This document shows, piece by piece, positions 10,666 through 23,879 of a DNA stretch of 64,000 nt. The notes under the pieces were generated by a model that saw nothing but the letters and a program-made list of their open reading frames with translations, made no database searches and had not been told where the DNA came from. Position 1 is the stretch's first letter. Every line of letters begins with the position of its first letter. The DNA is from Plectrocnemia conspersa. Taxonomy: Eukaryota > Arthropoda > Insecta > Trichoptera > Polycentropodidae. Where the stretch lies: contig VTFK01000402.1 of the NCBI GenBank assembly GCA_009617715.1, positions 124,001 through 188,000 of the forward strand. The letters are read 5' to 3'. A program made the position numbers and the translations under genes.

Positions 10666-13600
10666 TAGATTTACGCTTATCGTTTCATCTATTTTATCGT
10701 ATTGAAAAATATTTTGTAAGCATTATACTTTGAAAATTCGTAAAAAATTACAATTTTCACAAATTTTATATATTGAATTTTATTTAGTATTTTGTATACG
10801 ATAAACAAACATAACGTGTTCGCAAGTTGCTGTACGTATATGCGACTATTTGCAGCTGCGTTCTAATTTAATAATTTAAAATACAATATTATTAATGCAT
10901 TATATAGAAATTCTGATTATAGGTATGTGTTTTATAGTAAAATTTTCAAGTGTTTCAAAGATCAAGTTAAGCAAATCTGACGGTCGAAAATAAAACAGCT
11001 GTTTTGCTCTGAACTTTAAAGTTGTCTGTGTCGATTTGGCGCAAGCTTCATTGGATTTGAGTTTAGAGCTAAACTTTCATATATTTCACACCAGAAACAA
11101 AGTTGTAAACTCCAATGAAATTTTTGAACGAAAAAAGAGTTTTGTATGTTTATGCTTATATACGATCGAAAAATGAGCAACAATCCTATTTTACTCGATT
11201 TCTTGATTGATCTGAAAGTTTTAGAGAAAAACTAGAATCTCTATTTTATCTGATAAATATCTTATTCGTGTTTCTAGCTATTGAGAAGTCTGACAGCAAT
11301 GGAGTTTCTGGTATACGCGTACATTCTTTCGTTATTTGTACCGTTTAATTAATTGCGTTAATTGCCTTCGGTATCGCTCCTGCTTTATTGTTCTTTATTC
11401 TTTTTGGATAGCCCGCTGAAACGCTGTTTCTTTAAACTGCTTACTGTTTTTTCGTACCTCTTAATATTTTTCGAGCATATCCGATTTACCTATAAATATA
11501 CTACAATAATATTGTGTAAGTAATACCACGCTAACTTCAAATATATCACTAGTTATATTTTAAGATCGTTTTAAAAAAAACTATAAAATAACTTCAAATT
11601 TATTCAGATTTTAATAAATTGTAATGCATTGTACATATTTAATTTATTTGAGGCTTTGATTTTTATGTATAAAAATACTTAGCTGCGAATTTACTAGCAT
11701 TTTAATAAAAAGTGTGACAATATTCCAAGTGATAAACAAAATTACGTGTCACGTGTCAAATGACTTAAAAAAACATTAGCTTTATTCATTTGAAAGGACT
11801 TATATACCGATTTTTTTCTTTAAAAATCAAATTTAATATGTACAATTTATCATAACATATACGATATTCAATTCAAAATGATTAAATTTATAAAAATATG
11901 TTTGAATATTCTATCAAAGAAAAAGCAATTTAACATTTTTGTGGCCAAAAATGCAAAATTTTTGTACAGGTTATCGAAATATTATATATTTCTAAGGGCT
12001 CATATTTGCGTCCAATCTCTTCAATAAATCGATGGCAAAGTACCAATTTCAATGTGAGTTTTATGAGAACATGATAAAATATGGATCATATCATATGTGA
12101 AATAGGCAAATTTAATGTAAATAAATATAGATTTATGGATTAGTTTGAGTTATTACGAAAATGATTTATAAATAAAATATATATACGAGTAAAACGTTTC
12201 ATACGTGGTCTTCCTCTGTCAGCTACATACATATATAACATCAATTTATAAATTTTGCATTAAGATACGTGATTGTAATACACCGCTTTCGCAATACGCT
12301 ATTCGATTATCTACGATTACATTAACTCGTGTTTATTTATAGCTCGACGCGTTTATTAAATCACAATAACACTTCTAGCGAAGTAAAAACATAAACAAAC
12401 TTTTAGTTAACTTCTGGAAAATACACCGCTGTTTCCGTGTTTATTTTGTCTTAATCAACACAAAATTACAGTATGTGCAACGCTTCTGCAACATTGTATT
12501 ATAACGAATGGCGGTTATTAATTAACGCGAACAGACGCCCATTAGGTTTATACTTGAATAATAGTTAAATATCAACACTTGGATCTAAGCGATCCCGAGA
12601 GAAGATTCTTTAATTATCCATTATTTTTAATTTATATTTATGTTGCATGTATGCGGTATTTTAATGGTAATTTTAATTGTTTTAAGTATTCACCTTTACA
12701 CCAACGTTTCCAACAATAACATACGGGGGCAAAAAATAACAATTATCAAAGTTCGTTTGACTAAATTGAGCAATTAATTCATGTTGTTTTATATACAATT
12801 GCTTATATTAAGTACAATTCATTTATTTAATCTACATATACATTGCGGTTCTGACGCATTTACTAATAATAAACGTCACGAATGGAATGTTTTACATTGT
12901 ATTGAATTATAGCAAAACAAGCTTTGGGATATTTTATTTTTAATAGGAATTTTTGACTGCGATTATGCAAAATCGTAGAAAACGTGCCAACTTTCACGTG
13001 AATTCTTCTTCGCTTCCGACCTGCATTTTCTCTGAAGAATACGTTAAAGTATTTGCTCTGGCGATATATCTATTGATTTGTTCACCACATAAGTAAAGCA
13101 TTTCGAAAGAAAACTAAATAAAAAATTCTCAATCTATTAAAGACAAATATAAAAATTCGGACAAAAACTGTTTCAGTATATAAAACAAGACATAAAAATA
13201 TATGACTAATGATATGAGCTAAGACTGCTTAATAGCTTTAGGATCTTTTCTTAATATTTGTATAAATTACTTTAAAATATTTATGTTATATGTATATGTA
13301 TACATAATACAGAATTATCCTAATAAAATATAATATAAACACACTTCTATAGCAAAAAGTTTAAATTTCCAAACTGCACACTCTCACATCTCCAAAAAAG
13401 CAAATAGTACAAAAAATATAATTAGCTCACAGATAATTTTGAATACAAAAAACTTATGTTGTATTAAATATTAAATTAAAAATATGGGCACATTTTTAAC
13501 TGCGCGTCCCAATTTTAAATATTGTGGTATCCTGAAACATTAGTTTTTATCAGATATTGATTCAATCGACTTTCTGACAAAAAAAATCTATAAATTAAAA

Positions 13601-14080
13601 TAATTTAGTAGGAATCTATTTAGCAACTTCGAAAGATTTGTAATTCTTTTCTTCTCTAAGATTTTTAAATAATATTGTAAAAATCTAATTACTAATTCCA
13701 TAAGACATATTTATCTTAAGTATATATTATTTTTATTGAAAATTGTATACATAATGAAACAAAAATCACCTTTATATGTGTGTTTTTATTTTATTGCTTT
13801 AAAATATTTTTTTATTCTGTCACTTCCGTTCAATTTTTTTTATGAAAATCTAAGAGAACCTCATGATATATTTGAATTATAATTATATAATAATCATTAA
13901 TTCTTAAGGCTTTCATTCTTGAAACTCACGCAGTAAAAGAAACAATTGAAAGAAACAAGTCAATATAATGTGAAGGATGGAACCACATAAAAACCCTCGT
14001 TATGTCTAATAAAAATCCACATAAATAACACGCAAGTGTTCTCTGATATTTATTTATTGTGAAACGGTCCCGGAAATCAA
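10666..14080. other. AT-rich intronic sequence, nothing assignable
   Basis: No supported gene, RNA or TE. Moderately GC-richer, non-repetitive stretches at about 10,980-11,460 and 12,190-12,620 could be conserved regulatory DNA; the sequence alone cannot show this. Confidence 0.45.
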
Positions 14081-14852
14081 TATATCACCCGAAGACAAAA
14101 AGTACCATACGGCCACAATATTCCCGTCGCACAGTTCGACCTCGAAAAGATGTCCATCAAGCACTTTCTTAAGGCGTATACATATGTCTCTGTTCTAAGA
14201 AACGAGTGCAGCAATTGTCTGGACGATGTAACCTTTAATAAATAAGGCTGATCTCCAATAAGGAGAGGGCAGGGATGTGTTCTACTTTTTCCGTTGTGTG
14301 CACCACTGCCGTTACCGGTATTAGGGCCCTACGAATCCAACCCTTATGGGTGGACACCCAGCTTGTGACGCCCGGATGAGCGGGACCCACCTTCCGTAGT
14401 ATTACATATTTATCAGAGTTTCATTAGTATTTCTCTTTTGCGCACGAGGAAACGTGTTCTCGTTGGCTTAATTGCATTGCTTTGCACTCCATGCATTGCG
14501 TATCATCCTTGTTACAACACCACCCCCCTGGTCTTCGAGGGATGTATATATTGCCTTAATCGCAGCCTTGGCCCTCGGTTCCCCTATGAAGAGAAGGCAG
14601 ATACGAAGAGACATAACAGACGTGCCCGTAGACGAGGATCATACGGTCATGTACCGCTATCACCAAAGTGTGACTTCACCAGATACCACTGCAGCAGAGG
14701 TACCAACTCCACTACACCGTCGCTGCCTCACCTACACAGCCTCTGAGGATCTTTCACTAACATCATCCCTCCGCCAATTTCTCCACCACCGCTCAGAAAA
14801 AACAAACTCGCTCATCATAGTAACTCGCAATATATGTAATCTTAACGAATAA
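14080..14852. other. GC-richer, coding-like island of unknown origin
   Basis: About 770 bp with markedly higher G+C than its flanks. On the plus strand, ATG 14,586 opens an 88-codon frame to 14,852 (starts MKRRQIRRDITDVPVDEDH, rich in Thr/Ser/Arg); the same frame is open upstream without an ATG. On the minus strand, one frame reads WVSTHKGWIRRALIPVTAVV to a stop near 14,245. Another reads VLDGHLFEVELCDGNIVAVW and ends at a TAA near 14,060. Coding-like frames on both strands with in-frame stops suggest a decayed mobile element or pseudogene. I cannot name the family. An undetected exon is the alternative. Confidence 0.35.
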
Positions 14853-15184
14853 ATTATTATCAGTTTCTGGCTGCAAAGTCACACCTCTTAGGGTTACTCT
14901 AATCCGTAAAAAAATATTACTTTAAAAATTGAAAAACACTAAGATTCGAACGATTTAATATGATGTATATTTAGAAGTTTTTTACATTTTTTCAAAATTT
15001 GTGACGCGTAACTATTATATAATATTATTACGCTGGAATTGTAGTTTTTAAACAAAATTTAGTACTATATGTGTTTACTTATATTTGGTAATTCCAAAAT
15101 TGATATCGTTTTTTTAATGAAGCAAAAAATCTATTTTGTGTGATTATTTTTGTTTTAATGATTCAAAATATAATTTTTTCATAA
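14853..15184. other. AT-rich spacer
   Basis: Nothing recognised. It may contain the decayed C-terminal codons of the adjacent minus-strand mariner, but I could not follow the frame. Confidence 0.4.
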
Positions 15185-15690
15185 AGATATACCCTCCTTT
15201 TTTAATTTTATTAGTATAAAATGTTTGAGGCTTTGATATAAAATATTCCAATCCTTTTCACATGGCCTTCATTTTGATCGTTTTGCATCGATCGAAATAA
15301 ATGGTAGTCGGAAGAAGCAAAGTCTGAAGAATAAGGTAGCTGAAATAAAACCTTTAAGTGCCTCGATTTTATCGAGGGTCAATTTCGCCTTATGGGAACG
15401 CACATTGTCGTGTTGTAGAACTATTCAACTTCTGTTGACAATTGCAGGTCTTTTTTTTACTACCAGGTGATCACAAAATAAGCTTGCTCTTATTGTTTGG
15501 CCAAGTTTACTACCTAGTTTTATAATGCACAATCCCTTTGCAATTCGGCATACACACAAAATATTTTTTTTTGTGATTCGAGATAGGTTTTGCTACTTGA
15601 CCTTTGAAAAACCAGCCTTTCACGCGATTATTGTCGTTCAATACCCATTTCTCATCTCCGGTTATCAAATGATCGAAAGAATATTTTTTT
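15185..15690 (-). pseudogene. mariner transposase relic A (DD34D catalytic core)
   Basis: Minus-strand remains of a mariner-family transposase, the enzyme that cuts and pastes Tc1/mariner elements. In order, read from 15,690 down: ITGDEKWVLNDNNRVKGWFF with the first catalytic Asp; a basic stretch followed by KGIVHY; LQHDNVRSHKA with the second Asp; then a frame change and LPYSSDFASSDYHLFRSMQN, which holds the third Asp. The Asp spacing and the SDYHLFRS motif are typical of mariner. Stops and at least one frameshift make it inactive. The N-terminal DNA-binding domain and the TIRs are not recognisable. Confidence 0.88.
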
Positions 15691-15889
15691 TTTAATTATA
15701 TTTAATTGCAAACATCTTCACCTAATGATTTTGTAAAAAATATGAAACATAAACGTATATAATATTTAATTTTTATTACATTAAAAAATACCATGTTAAA
15801 AAATCCCTATTTTTGAATCATCACATTATAGCTATCGAAACCTTAGTAACTTTTATATCCTATTCTTAGAAAATCGATTTATTCCAAGG
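15691..15889. other. AT-rich spacer between the two mariner relics
   Basis: No feature recognised. It could be further decayed mariner sequence. Confidence 0.4.
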
Positions 15890-16120
15890 GCCATCAGATA
15901 ATAAACCTCCAATTACTTTTAAAAAAATATACTTGTATAAAAGGTTCCCTAATATATTGATATACCCTCCGATGGATATAATATAGTGATGTTACATTTT
16001 CCAGAGCTAAGCTATTGATCTTTTTCGGGTCCAAGTTTGATATATAGTGTCTTGCGTTATCCTGGCGGAACAAGAGACCTTTGCTGTTAATCGCAATAGG
16101 CTCGTATCATAGCCGTGTAT
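15890..16120 (-). pseudogene. mariner/Tc1 transposase relic B
   Basis: On the minus strand, about 16,095 down to 15,975, a frame reads GLLFRQDNARHYISNLDPKK and continues NSLALENVTSLYYIHR. QDNARPH is the box around the second catalytic Asp of mariner/Tc1 transposases and is followed at the right distance by the LYYI-like segment. The sequence differs from relic A, so this is a separate insertion and probably another subfamily. The rest of the protein is too decayed to read. Confidence 0.65.
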
Positions 16121-16160
16121 CATAAATAAGCTGTACTTGTTTACGGTGGCGAAGTCCTTG

Positions 16161-16745
16161 ATCATTATATGAACAAAAAATTGCAATAAGGGACAAAATA
16201 ACTTAATTAATCTACTTAAGCCAACAAGATTCTTTACTTTAGGACGAATTCAAGGTCGGCTTTATTTATCATTTCAGAAGTATTTATTGTATGTTCTTTG
16301 TATTTTGCGTACCTATTTATGTACGTGCATACATCTTTTTGGCAGCGGTTGTGACGTTTGAGCTGAATTTATATCTATTAAATAAAGAGTACAACCGAGA
16401 ATACCGGAATGGTAATTTTAAAGACACTTTTTACTGTACAAGTTTGCGATTTATTACTTCTCTTGAATTAGCTTTTTAGTCTGATGATAGTTTAATCAAC
16501 TGGGTCAAATTTTCTCTTAAATTTATATATCATAAATTATTATACTTGACATAACATATATATATCGTTGTTAATTAAAGTACGATATGACACATTCGTT
16601 CTAAATATTATTTACATATTACGCTTCTCTGTGTCTTCGTAGACGCATAATTATTACTCTTGATTGATCACAGGGTCTTATTTACTTGATAAAGCATTCA
16701 TATTGATTTAAAAAAGTTAAAAAAAAAAGTATTTTTTTTTTAAAT
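16161..16745. other. AT-rich intronic sequence
   Basis: No supported gene. The 62-codon plus frame at 16,291-16,479 has no recognisable content. Confidence 0.45.
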
Positions 16746-16748
16746 AAT

Positions 16749-17170
16749 TTGCTTGTTAAAAATGTTTTTTTTTTTAAATATATCAAATCAATTACCAAAA
16801 AAAACATTAATTTTTCACTAATTGTGTTTTTAAATGTATTTTTTTATTATTCACAAACGCTTTCAGTTATAAACGTTATGCTTGATTCAGGAATCTCATA
16901 CTGGACGACCCTCTTAATACAAACTCTAATATTTTTCATATGGATTTTGGTTTTAAAAGTACTTAATTTAACTTGTTCGTGTTATATGACTCACTGTTGT
17001 TTTTTTAAAATTACTGTAATTACAAATTTTAATCTATCGGGTTCATCAATAGAAAAGCTTTTATTCAAAATCAGAGGGATTAACTTACGCTATTAAGTTA
17101 TAAAACTTGTGGTAAAGAGCTTGCCAAGCACAAGGATGTTTTCACCGATAAGTACAATGAGCTGGAATAA
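16749..17170 (+). other. Long A/T-rich open frame ending in a coding-like segment
   Basis: A 115-codon plus frame with no upstream ATG start (it opens at TTG) is hydrophobic and A/T-driven and ends at 17,096. In the same frame, just beyond that stop, is the more protein-like KTCGKELAKHKDVFTDKYNE ending in LE and TAA near 17,169. That short tail uses G/C-containing codons unlike its surroundings. It may be the end of a degraded gene or transposon ORF. No family is recognised. Confidence 0.2.
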
Positions 17171-19138
17171 TTAATGTGTGATCGTTTATAATAGGAATAT
17201 GTGTATTAATAAAATTTGTGTGTAAGAGTGCATGTTTGAGCAGACTATATTCTATGTATGTGAAATATTATATAACCAACTAGTTTCTGAAATGATCTAT
17301 TTTGTATAAAAGTCATCATTTAGGTTAAAGTTGAAATCACAAGAATTTAGTTTCATCTTATTTTTTTTTTAAAAACTGGACTTCTATCGCGAAATCAATT
17401 GACTTTTAAGGTGTTTTAATATATTATATTACGAGCACGTAGTATCTGAAAAGGATTAAATTGGGGTCGCTCTGTCGTTGACCTGCCAGTTTAATCCATT
17501 TTCGTGGCCACACAGTTAGGCCTAGGGTTATCTTCAAAGCAGCAGAACCTTTCGGCTGATATTGTGGTCAAGCCGTGAAACGTCACGCTGCATGCCTATA
17601 ATAATAAAATATCCTAATATAATTTTGTAATGTTCACCCAAACTGACGATACGAAACCATTTCTCTTCCCCTGCTATAAACTTAGGGATGGTGCTGTGAT
17701 ACTTGATAATGAAATTTTATCATACGCTGATAAACGAGGATCGTTTAAGCGTAATGCAGTAATTCCATGATGGAATAGTCCTATTTAACGGTTTAAGTAT
17801 CGCGACTTCCTTAAATTCGTACACAGTATGTTACGTAATCATAGATTATTGTATGAATTACCTTGTTTTTGCCAAGTATTATATAATATAATTCATGTAC
17901 AAAAATATAAATTATATTCTGATCTTAAATACTTTGTTTAAAAAACAGGGATTGTTTATATTTAAAAAATAAATATCTTTATTATTGCAATTTAAGGTCC
18001 GAAATATATTTTAAAGAATAATTAAAACAATGATATTTGTTCAAGCGTTTGCTATAAAAACAATATTTCTTATTTTTATCGCAAAATGATCGATCGACCG
18101 CAAACTATACATACAATTATTTATAATTTCACTAGTAATAATATGTTATGTTAGCAATTACAGTTTATTATGAAACGACGTAGTTGATGTATAAAATAAT
18201 ATATTTTTATCACTTCTTATTTCATATGTGTTGCAATATATAATAAAAAAAACACAGTTTGTTTAATCAAGTACGAATAAAATTTGCATAATTTAAGCTT
18301 AATCTTGTCATTCAATAAAAGGGTGCAGTAGTTACAGGCTGGGATTTCTTAAGCGTTAGTTTTTTGTTATATTTATAATTCTTTGTAAAAACAAAACGTA
18401 CGTGCGTTTTATTAATCATTCAGTTAATTCGTAAGGTTTTTTATTTTTATAACAATGGTAAACTTGATCCAGTGACTTTGAAAGTATTTGCATGTAAATC
18501 AAGCGGATACAATTATTCCAAAGAAACGCGTTGGAAATGATTGTACGTTAATTAATTCGTAATGTTTTCAAATCAACACTAATTTCTGCAAAACAGTATA
18601 TACATATATAAACCTTTTTAGCTATATATAAAAAAACGGTTATTGAAATAACCTACAAAGGATTATATAAACTATTTAAGGTAGCTATATAATGTTTTGT
18701 TGTGGTTTTTATTTTTTTTTAATATTTATTGTGGGTTTTTTAATGTATCGTATTATTTACTTGTTATGTATGAAATGCGTTTTTTTTTATTACGATTAAA
18801 TTATGAAAGATAAATGTTTCTTTGATTTTTTGATAGAATTTTTTATAAATAATTCGTTTCTGATAATAAAATCATTTTTTTGATATTATCAATTTATTTT
18901 AAAATTGTAATACTGATACATTTAGATTACATTTTTATTGTTGATGATAATAAATACACATTTATTTTATTTTTTGCAATTAATTCAGACTCGATAGGCC
19001 AGAATGTGAATTTTAAATGAGCTTAAAAGAGACAGTTTTTTATAATTTACAAACGCAATGTCACTTTCATATGTTTTTCCTTGTAGTTTTAGGATAAATT
19101 CGCGAATAAATCCCATGATATATTTAGCTAAAAAAGAA
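17171..19138. other. AT-rich intronic sequence with one GC-richer patch
   Basis: 17,440-17,600 is GC-richer than its flanks but has no coherent coding frame. The remainder is A/T low complexity. Confidence 0.45.
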
Positions 19139-19475
19139 GGACGGAATAGCGTGGTCCGTGATGTTTCAGACTAGTAACTCCGAGGTTGCGGGTTCGAGCC
19201 CAAGCAGCAACACTCGAATTTTTATTTATAAAAATTGCGCTATTATTAAAAACCGGCTTCAGCTGAAGTGATATCTATTGGTTGTAAATTATATGACACA
19301 TAATATTTTATAATTATTAATATAGATGTCACCAAGTCTTTGTCTTATTTGTAGGTATTCATTATATCTGACTGACTCAGTTGGTACAGATGTATTCCGT
19401 TGTAACGCATTAGGCTTATGCCTGTCAGGTAACAGCGCAATATTTAATAAAAAATATAAGATAAATAAAAAAAAT
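19139..19475 (+). mobile_element. tRNA-derived SINE, copy 2
   Basis: Same block order as the copy at 5030: head GGACGGAATAGCGTGGTCCG, perfect B box GGTTCGAGCC at 19,191-19,200, linker CACTCGAATTTTTATTTATA, body with AATATAGATGTCACC, then TTGTAGGTATTCATTAT, GTAACGCATTAGGC and an A-rich tail. It is the least disrupted of the three copies, about 335 bp. TTAGCTA occurs just before the head (19,124-19,130) and again after the A-rich tail (near 19,484), a possible but unproven 7-bp target duplication. Confidence 0.88.
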
Positions 19476-19860
19476 CTAATGTCATTAGCTATTTGATAAT
19501 AATAGATAGGGGCGGATTTTTTCGTCAAAAAACTTTAATAGCTCCATTAAAATATCTCAATTAAACTTTACTATGGCTAAGCTATCGATCTGTTATAGAT
19601 TAGAGCAAATCAGAAAATTCGGCATTTATAATAAAAAAGAGCCGCAGAACTGAGGATGGTTAAGTTCTGACATGACACACTTAATTCGATTTACTTCAGA
19701 ACGTACTTTATTTTTTTTAACGATTTCTCAACTTCATTAAAAATATTATTGTTTGTAGTTGTTTTATGGAGACGGTTCATGGAATCTAATTCTTTATTCA
19801 TTGACTTGTTTAATGAACAGTGTGCAAATCAGAAACCGTTTGCAAATGCCTAAATAAGCA
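19476..19860. other. AT-rich intronic sequence
   Basis: No supported feature. Confidence 0.45.
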
Positions 19861-19925
19861 CATAATTCGCTATTTCGCAGAGTGCGCTTGTTATAATTTG
19901 AGTAAAAAAAAATTGGGAACCACTG
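19861..19925 (-). mobile_element. Possible solitary hAT-type terminus
   Basis: Read on the minus strand from 19,925, the sequence starts CAGTGGTTCCCAATTTTTTT, which closely resembles the CAGTGGTTC-type terminal repeats of hAT transposons. The would-be 8-bp target site on the right is AGTGGGGG (19,926-19,933). No partner end or second copy of that octamer was found, so the element's extent is unknown. Confidence 0.3.
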
Positions 19926-19933
19926 AGTGGGGG

Positions 19934-22900
19934 CAAGTAAAATTATTCGAAACTATTTGCTTTTTTATTGAATTGCCTATTGATGTTACTCACAATGTTC
20001 TCAACCTTCTAGCAATAAATATATTTTCCTGGACACGTTTTTTCGGTTGCAACAATCAAACGTGAATAATTAATTTAATATCGGTAAATCGCTTTCCTTT
20101 ATTCATCAATAAATAAGCTACTTGTGAATTGACTTCAGTCATAGCCTCATTTTCCATTTTTATTTTCGTGAAAAAAACTGCATTGTAATGAAAAATTATA
20201 TTTTAAAGCTTCCAACTTTTTTGTTTTAGTCTTTGTAATGACAACGAATATTGTGTTTTTTTCCAGACCTACGGTCATCTGAAAATAAAAATAATACATT
20301 GTCATCTAATTTGATAATAAAATAATTAATTATATTTATGTAGAATTATTTTCATTTTAAACAAAATTAAATTATAGATGTTTTTTTAAACCATGTATAG
20401 TTATACTTTAATTATTTTAGAAATAAATCTCTAAATAATTATCTCAGAAACAATTACCATTAAATGATTTACATTATTTGATTAAATATATACTTGTTAT
20501 ATTGATAATAATTTAAAAAATGGCAGTTTGATAATTTTAACAATAACAAAAAAAAATATTATTACTTAAATACCTTAAAATCAATTTATATTTTTAAACA
20601 TTTTTTCTCTTACATATTTTAAATTTGTTAAAATTTAATTTAAATTAAAATTTTACTACGTAAAATTTATTCTAAGATATATTTTTATATACACATATAT
20701 TTTAAAAGCCAATAATAAGGCGTTAAATAAATAAATTATATCAAATCTGACAAGTTAGATTTAATACGTAAATATAATAATTTCTGGCGATTGGCTTTCG
20801 AAAGCTTTTGCGGAACTTATTTTCTAAGCTAATGTCTAATGAAAGTAATAAAATAATCCTCTCACTTGTTTTACATTTTGTTTACAAAACACAAACTGTA
20901 GTGACCCATCTCATGCTATAATTAAATTTAATATGCAAAACAATATGTGCATGTAATATAAATAGCTCTTGTTGAATCTTGATTCTAATGCATAATATAG
21001 CAGTATGTTTTCACAATAAAGCCTTCTACATAAAGACTAAGTCTAGGTAATTATTATTGTGCATTAGAAGTTGTTTGTAATGTTAGCTTCAGTAATTTAT
21101 ACTACAAAGTTTCGATGTATACGCTATCATGTTTTGACAAAAACAGTAGTTCATCATTGAATAATTAGCAATACACGATTTTTATTCACCAATTAAAATT
21201 TAATAAACATAATTTGGCTAAATTAAAATAATTTTTAATTATCATAAATTTTAATTATCGTTTGAAACATTCAGATTGTAAAGGTTAAGTGTTTATCTCG
21301 GCGTTAATGTTTTTCGATAACACTGAAATAATGTCGTTGTTTATTTCGCTGTGAACACAAATTTTTCGCAAAATATATCATGTTTCTACACCGAGATAAA
21401 CTTTATAAAGTATCATTATACTTTCCATTGGCAACTCTGGGAGCGTTGAATAGAAAACTTTGTTGCATACAAGCCGTGTTAGCAGAATGACACCATTATG
21501 CTCTTTTTCTCTTTTCCTAAATGTCGCACTCGGAACTTGTATTAAGCTATTTTGTAAGTAGGCAAAGAGACCCGCGAGCTTTTCCTCTTGAATTTTAAAC
21601 TCATTATTCAACGAAAATAGCAAATCGAATCTTTTACCCGCTGTGCATATTTCCCGGTGCCAGACAAACGATCCAACCCCATTCCTTTATATAAATATGC
21701 GCAAACAACGGGGTTAATTTCGAATGATTTAGAGCAATATAAATTTTCACCAGCGCTCCTTACCATCTCAACAGAATCAGAGCGTCTTTTATTAAATTTA
21801 TATTAAAGTCTTTGTCCTATATTTTCTGCATTTAAAGCACAAGAAACCCACAACATTAAATATTTTTCAATCGCATTCTTATTATATAAGACTCTAGTAA
21901 TTGCAAACATTTGCGAGAAGTATGGACTGAAATATATATATCACAATCTACTGATAATATATTAATCAAACGTAAATTATTTCTGTATTTATATATAATC
22001 AATATAGAATATTATTAAACTACTTGTCCAATTAACTCTGATTTTATAATTTCCTGTCTTTAAGAGAGCGATCGTTAATTTTACTCCGAAAATTAAAAAT
22101 ATTCATCTAAGATGTTCTATCAAATTATAATTATATTTCTTATTTTTAAATGGACTTTCTAATAATAATATTTTGTATACGATGATAGGCGATACTATTT
22201 TATTTCGTGTAAATATAGTATACATGTCGTAATACGTAAATAAAATTACTGATGGCAAATGACAATGGATACACGTGAGATTTTTTGTTGTATTGTATTA
22301 TATTTTTTCATTAGATTGTATGTTGATTGAAAGGCAAATAATTTAATTAAAATAACTATGAAGCTATTTTTATTTGTAGCTGTAATTTTGAGAGGATAAA
22401 GCGTATTATTTATTTCATGGTCTTATAGTGCAACTAAGCTAATTTTGTAATATGAATTAAAATAATGATTGTTCACAGATCAATTTTATTTCAAAAATTA
22501 TTTTTTAATAGTCATGCTATTGTCACTCTTTCCTTGACATGTAATTACTATATCTTTCCTTACCGACAATAATAGGACAAAGTTTAGGTCAGCTGTTAAG
22601 CTATCTTACTTCGACATGCACGGTTTATGTTAGCTTTTCGGTGCTTTTCAAACTGGTACTATGCTTGTTTTATATAATGTGCTATTATGTTTTAAAGCAA
22701 CATAAAAAGCTTTAAATGTGCTTATCTTTTGTTTATGTTTCATTACATCAATGATTTGTGATATTAGCTGTTATATTTAAAAGTGGGGTAAAACCATTTT
22801 TTTTCCAATTTCAACAAAAATGAATCATTTAGCTATTTTGTAAATTTATAAAAAAAATATTTATTTTATGATTTGCACATGAATTAAACTCAATAATTTT

Positions 22901-23278
22901 AATTGTTAAGTATTATTGTATAACTGCTTTTTTGAAAATGTTTAAGTTCCCATTTCTTAGTTATCTATATTTAAGTTCCCAATTAAAATAACCCCTGACA
23001 TCAAAGAAAAATGAAACTTTATGAAAGAACATAGCATTTATTTAATAAATGCTGAACTGACGAGAATTTTTTTAAATTTAGCGTCATATAATCTAGATTA
23101 AAAAAATGCGTTTTTTTTTGATCCACAAAATGCTTTTCCATATCCAAAGTTATCAGTTTCTACAATATTTCGTTTTACAAGCAAAATATGTACCTTTTGA
23201 ACGAAGGCTCTCACAATTTTCACGACAAAAATGTTTATATGTAGGTGTATACCTGATAAGATACTGTAGCGTCTAAAG
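19934..23278. other. AT-rich intronic sequence with a GC-richer, non-repetitive patch
   Basis: About 21,290-21,780 is less A/T-rich. It contains an inverted repeat, GTTTATCTCGG (21,291-21,301) and CCGAGATAAAC (21,391-21,401), 111 bp end to end. It also carries scattered GATAA words. No gene is recognised; the minus-strand 81-codon frame at 21,378-21,623 has no known domain. Confidence 0.4.
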
Positions 23279-23879
23279 TAGTGGTGGGTAAAAGTAATGT
23301 AATCAAACAGTTAAATTTAAATAAAAATAATATGTTTTAATAAAACATAGATCATCAAAAAAATAACAAATAAAAATTAATCGCGCTTATTATTTTCCTT
23401 ACCGTTACGTTACAAAGTTATGTTATGTAACGTTTAAAGTATTTTCTATCTTTAATCTTGCTAAGTGAAAACATGTAATATTTTAGAATTGTTCAAATGC
23501 AGAACTGTTGCTTACGTGTATCATTATTTTTGCTTAAACCATATAAGAAGAAATAGTTTTTTATTTTTTCCTTTCATAAATATCATACATTTATAGTGAA
23601 TTTCCCGATTAGATTATTGTTTTTATAAATGTGAAATAAATGTTTCGTAATTTTCAAATGTGTGTAAAGAAAAATATTTATTTACTTCGTTCAGCAATAA
23701 TATTTGCAATAAAACGGGACTATAGCTATTTTTAATATAATTTTAGACATTTTGAATCAATTATAAAAAAATAATAATCAAAGAGAAAAAAATTGGAAAT
23801 TAATTTACAGAAACAACACCACACATTTGAGAATCCTGACATAGCTAAGGCTAGTTACTTTATTTCACATGGATTTTTT

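Noticed and set aside
14438..14746. 102-codon plus frame overlapping the 14.5-kb island
   Set aside because: It begins at TTG rather than ATG and overlaps another open frame with better composition (ATG 14,586). It was kept only as part of the unassigned island.
20262..20290. Pyrimidine tract plus CAG that could be a splice acceptor for exon 2
   Set aside because: No coding or conserved sequence and no donor follow. Similar tracts are common by chance in T-rich DNA (e.g. near 31,123 and 57,309).
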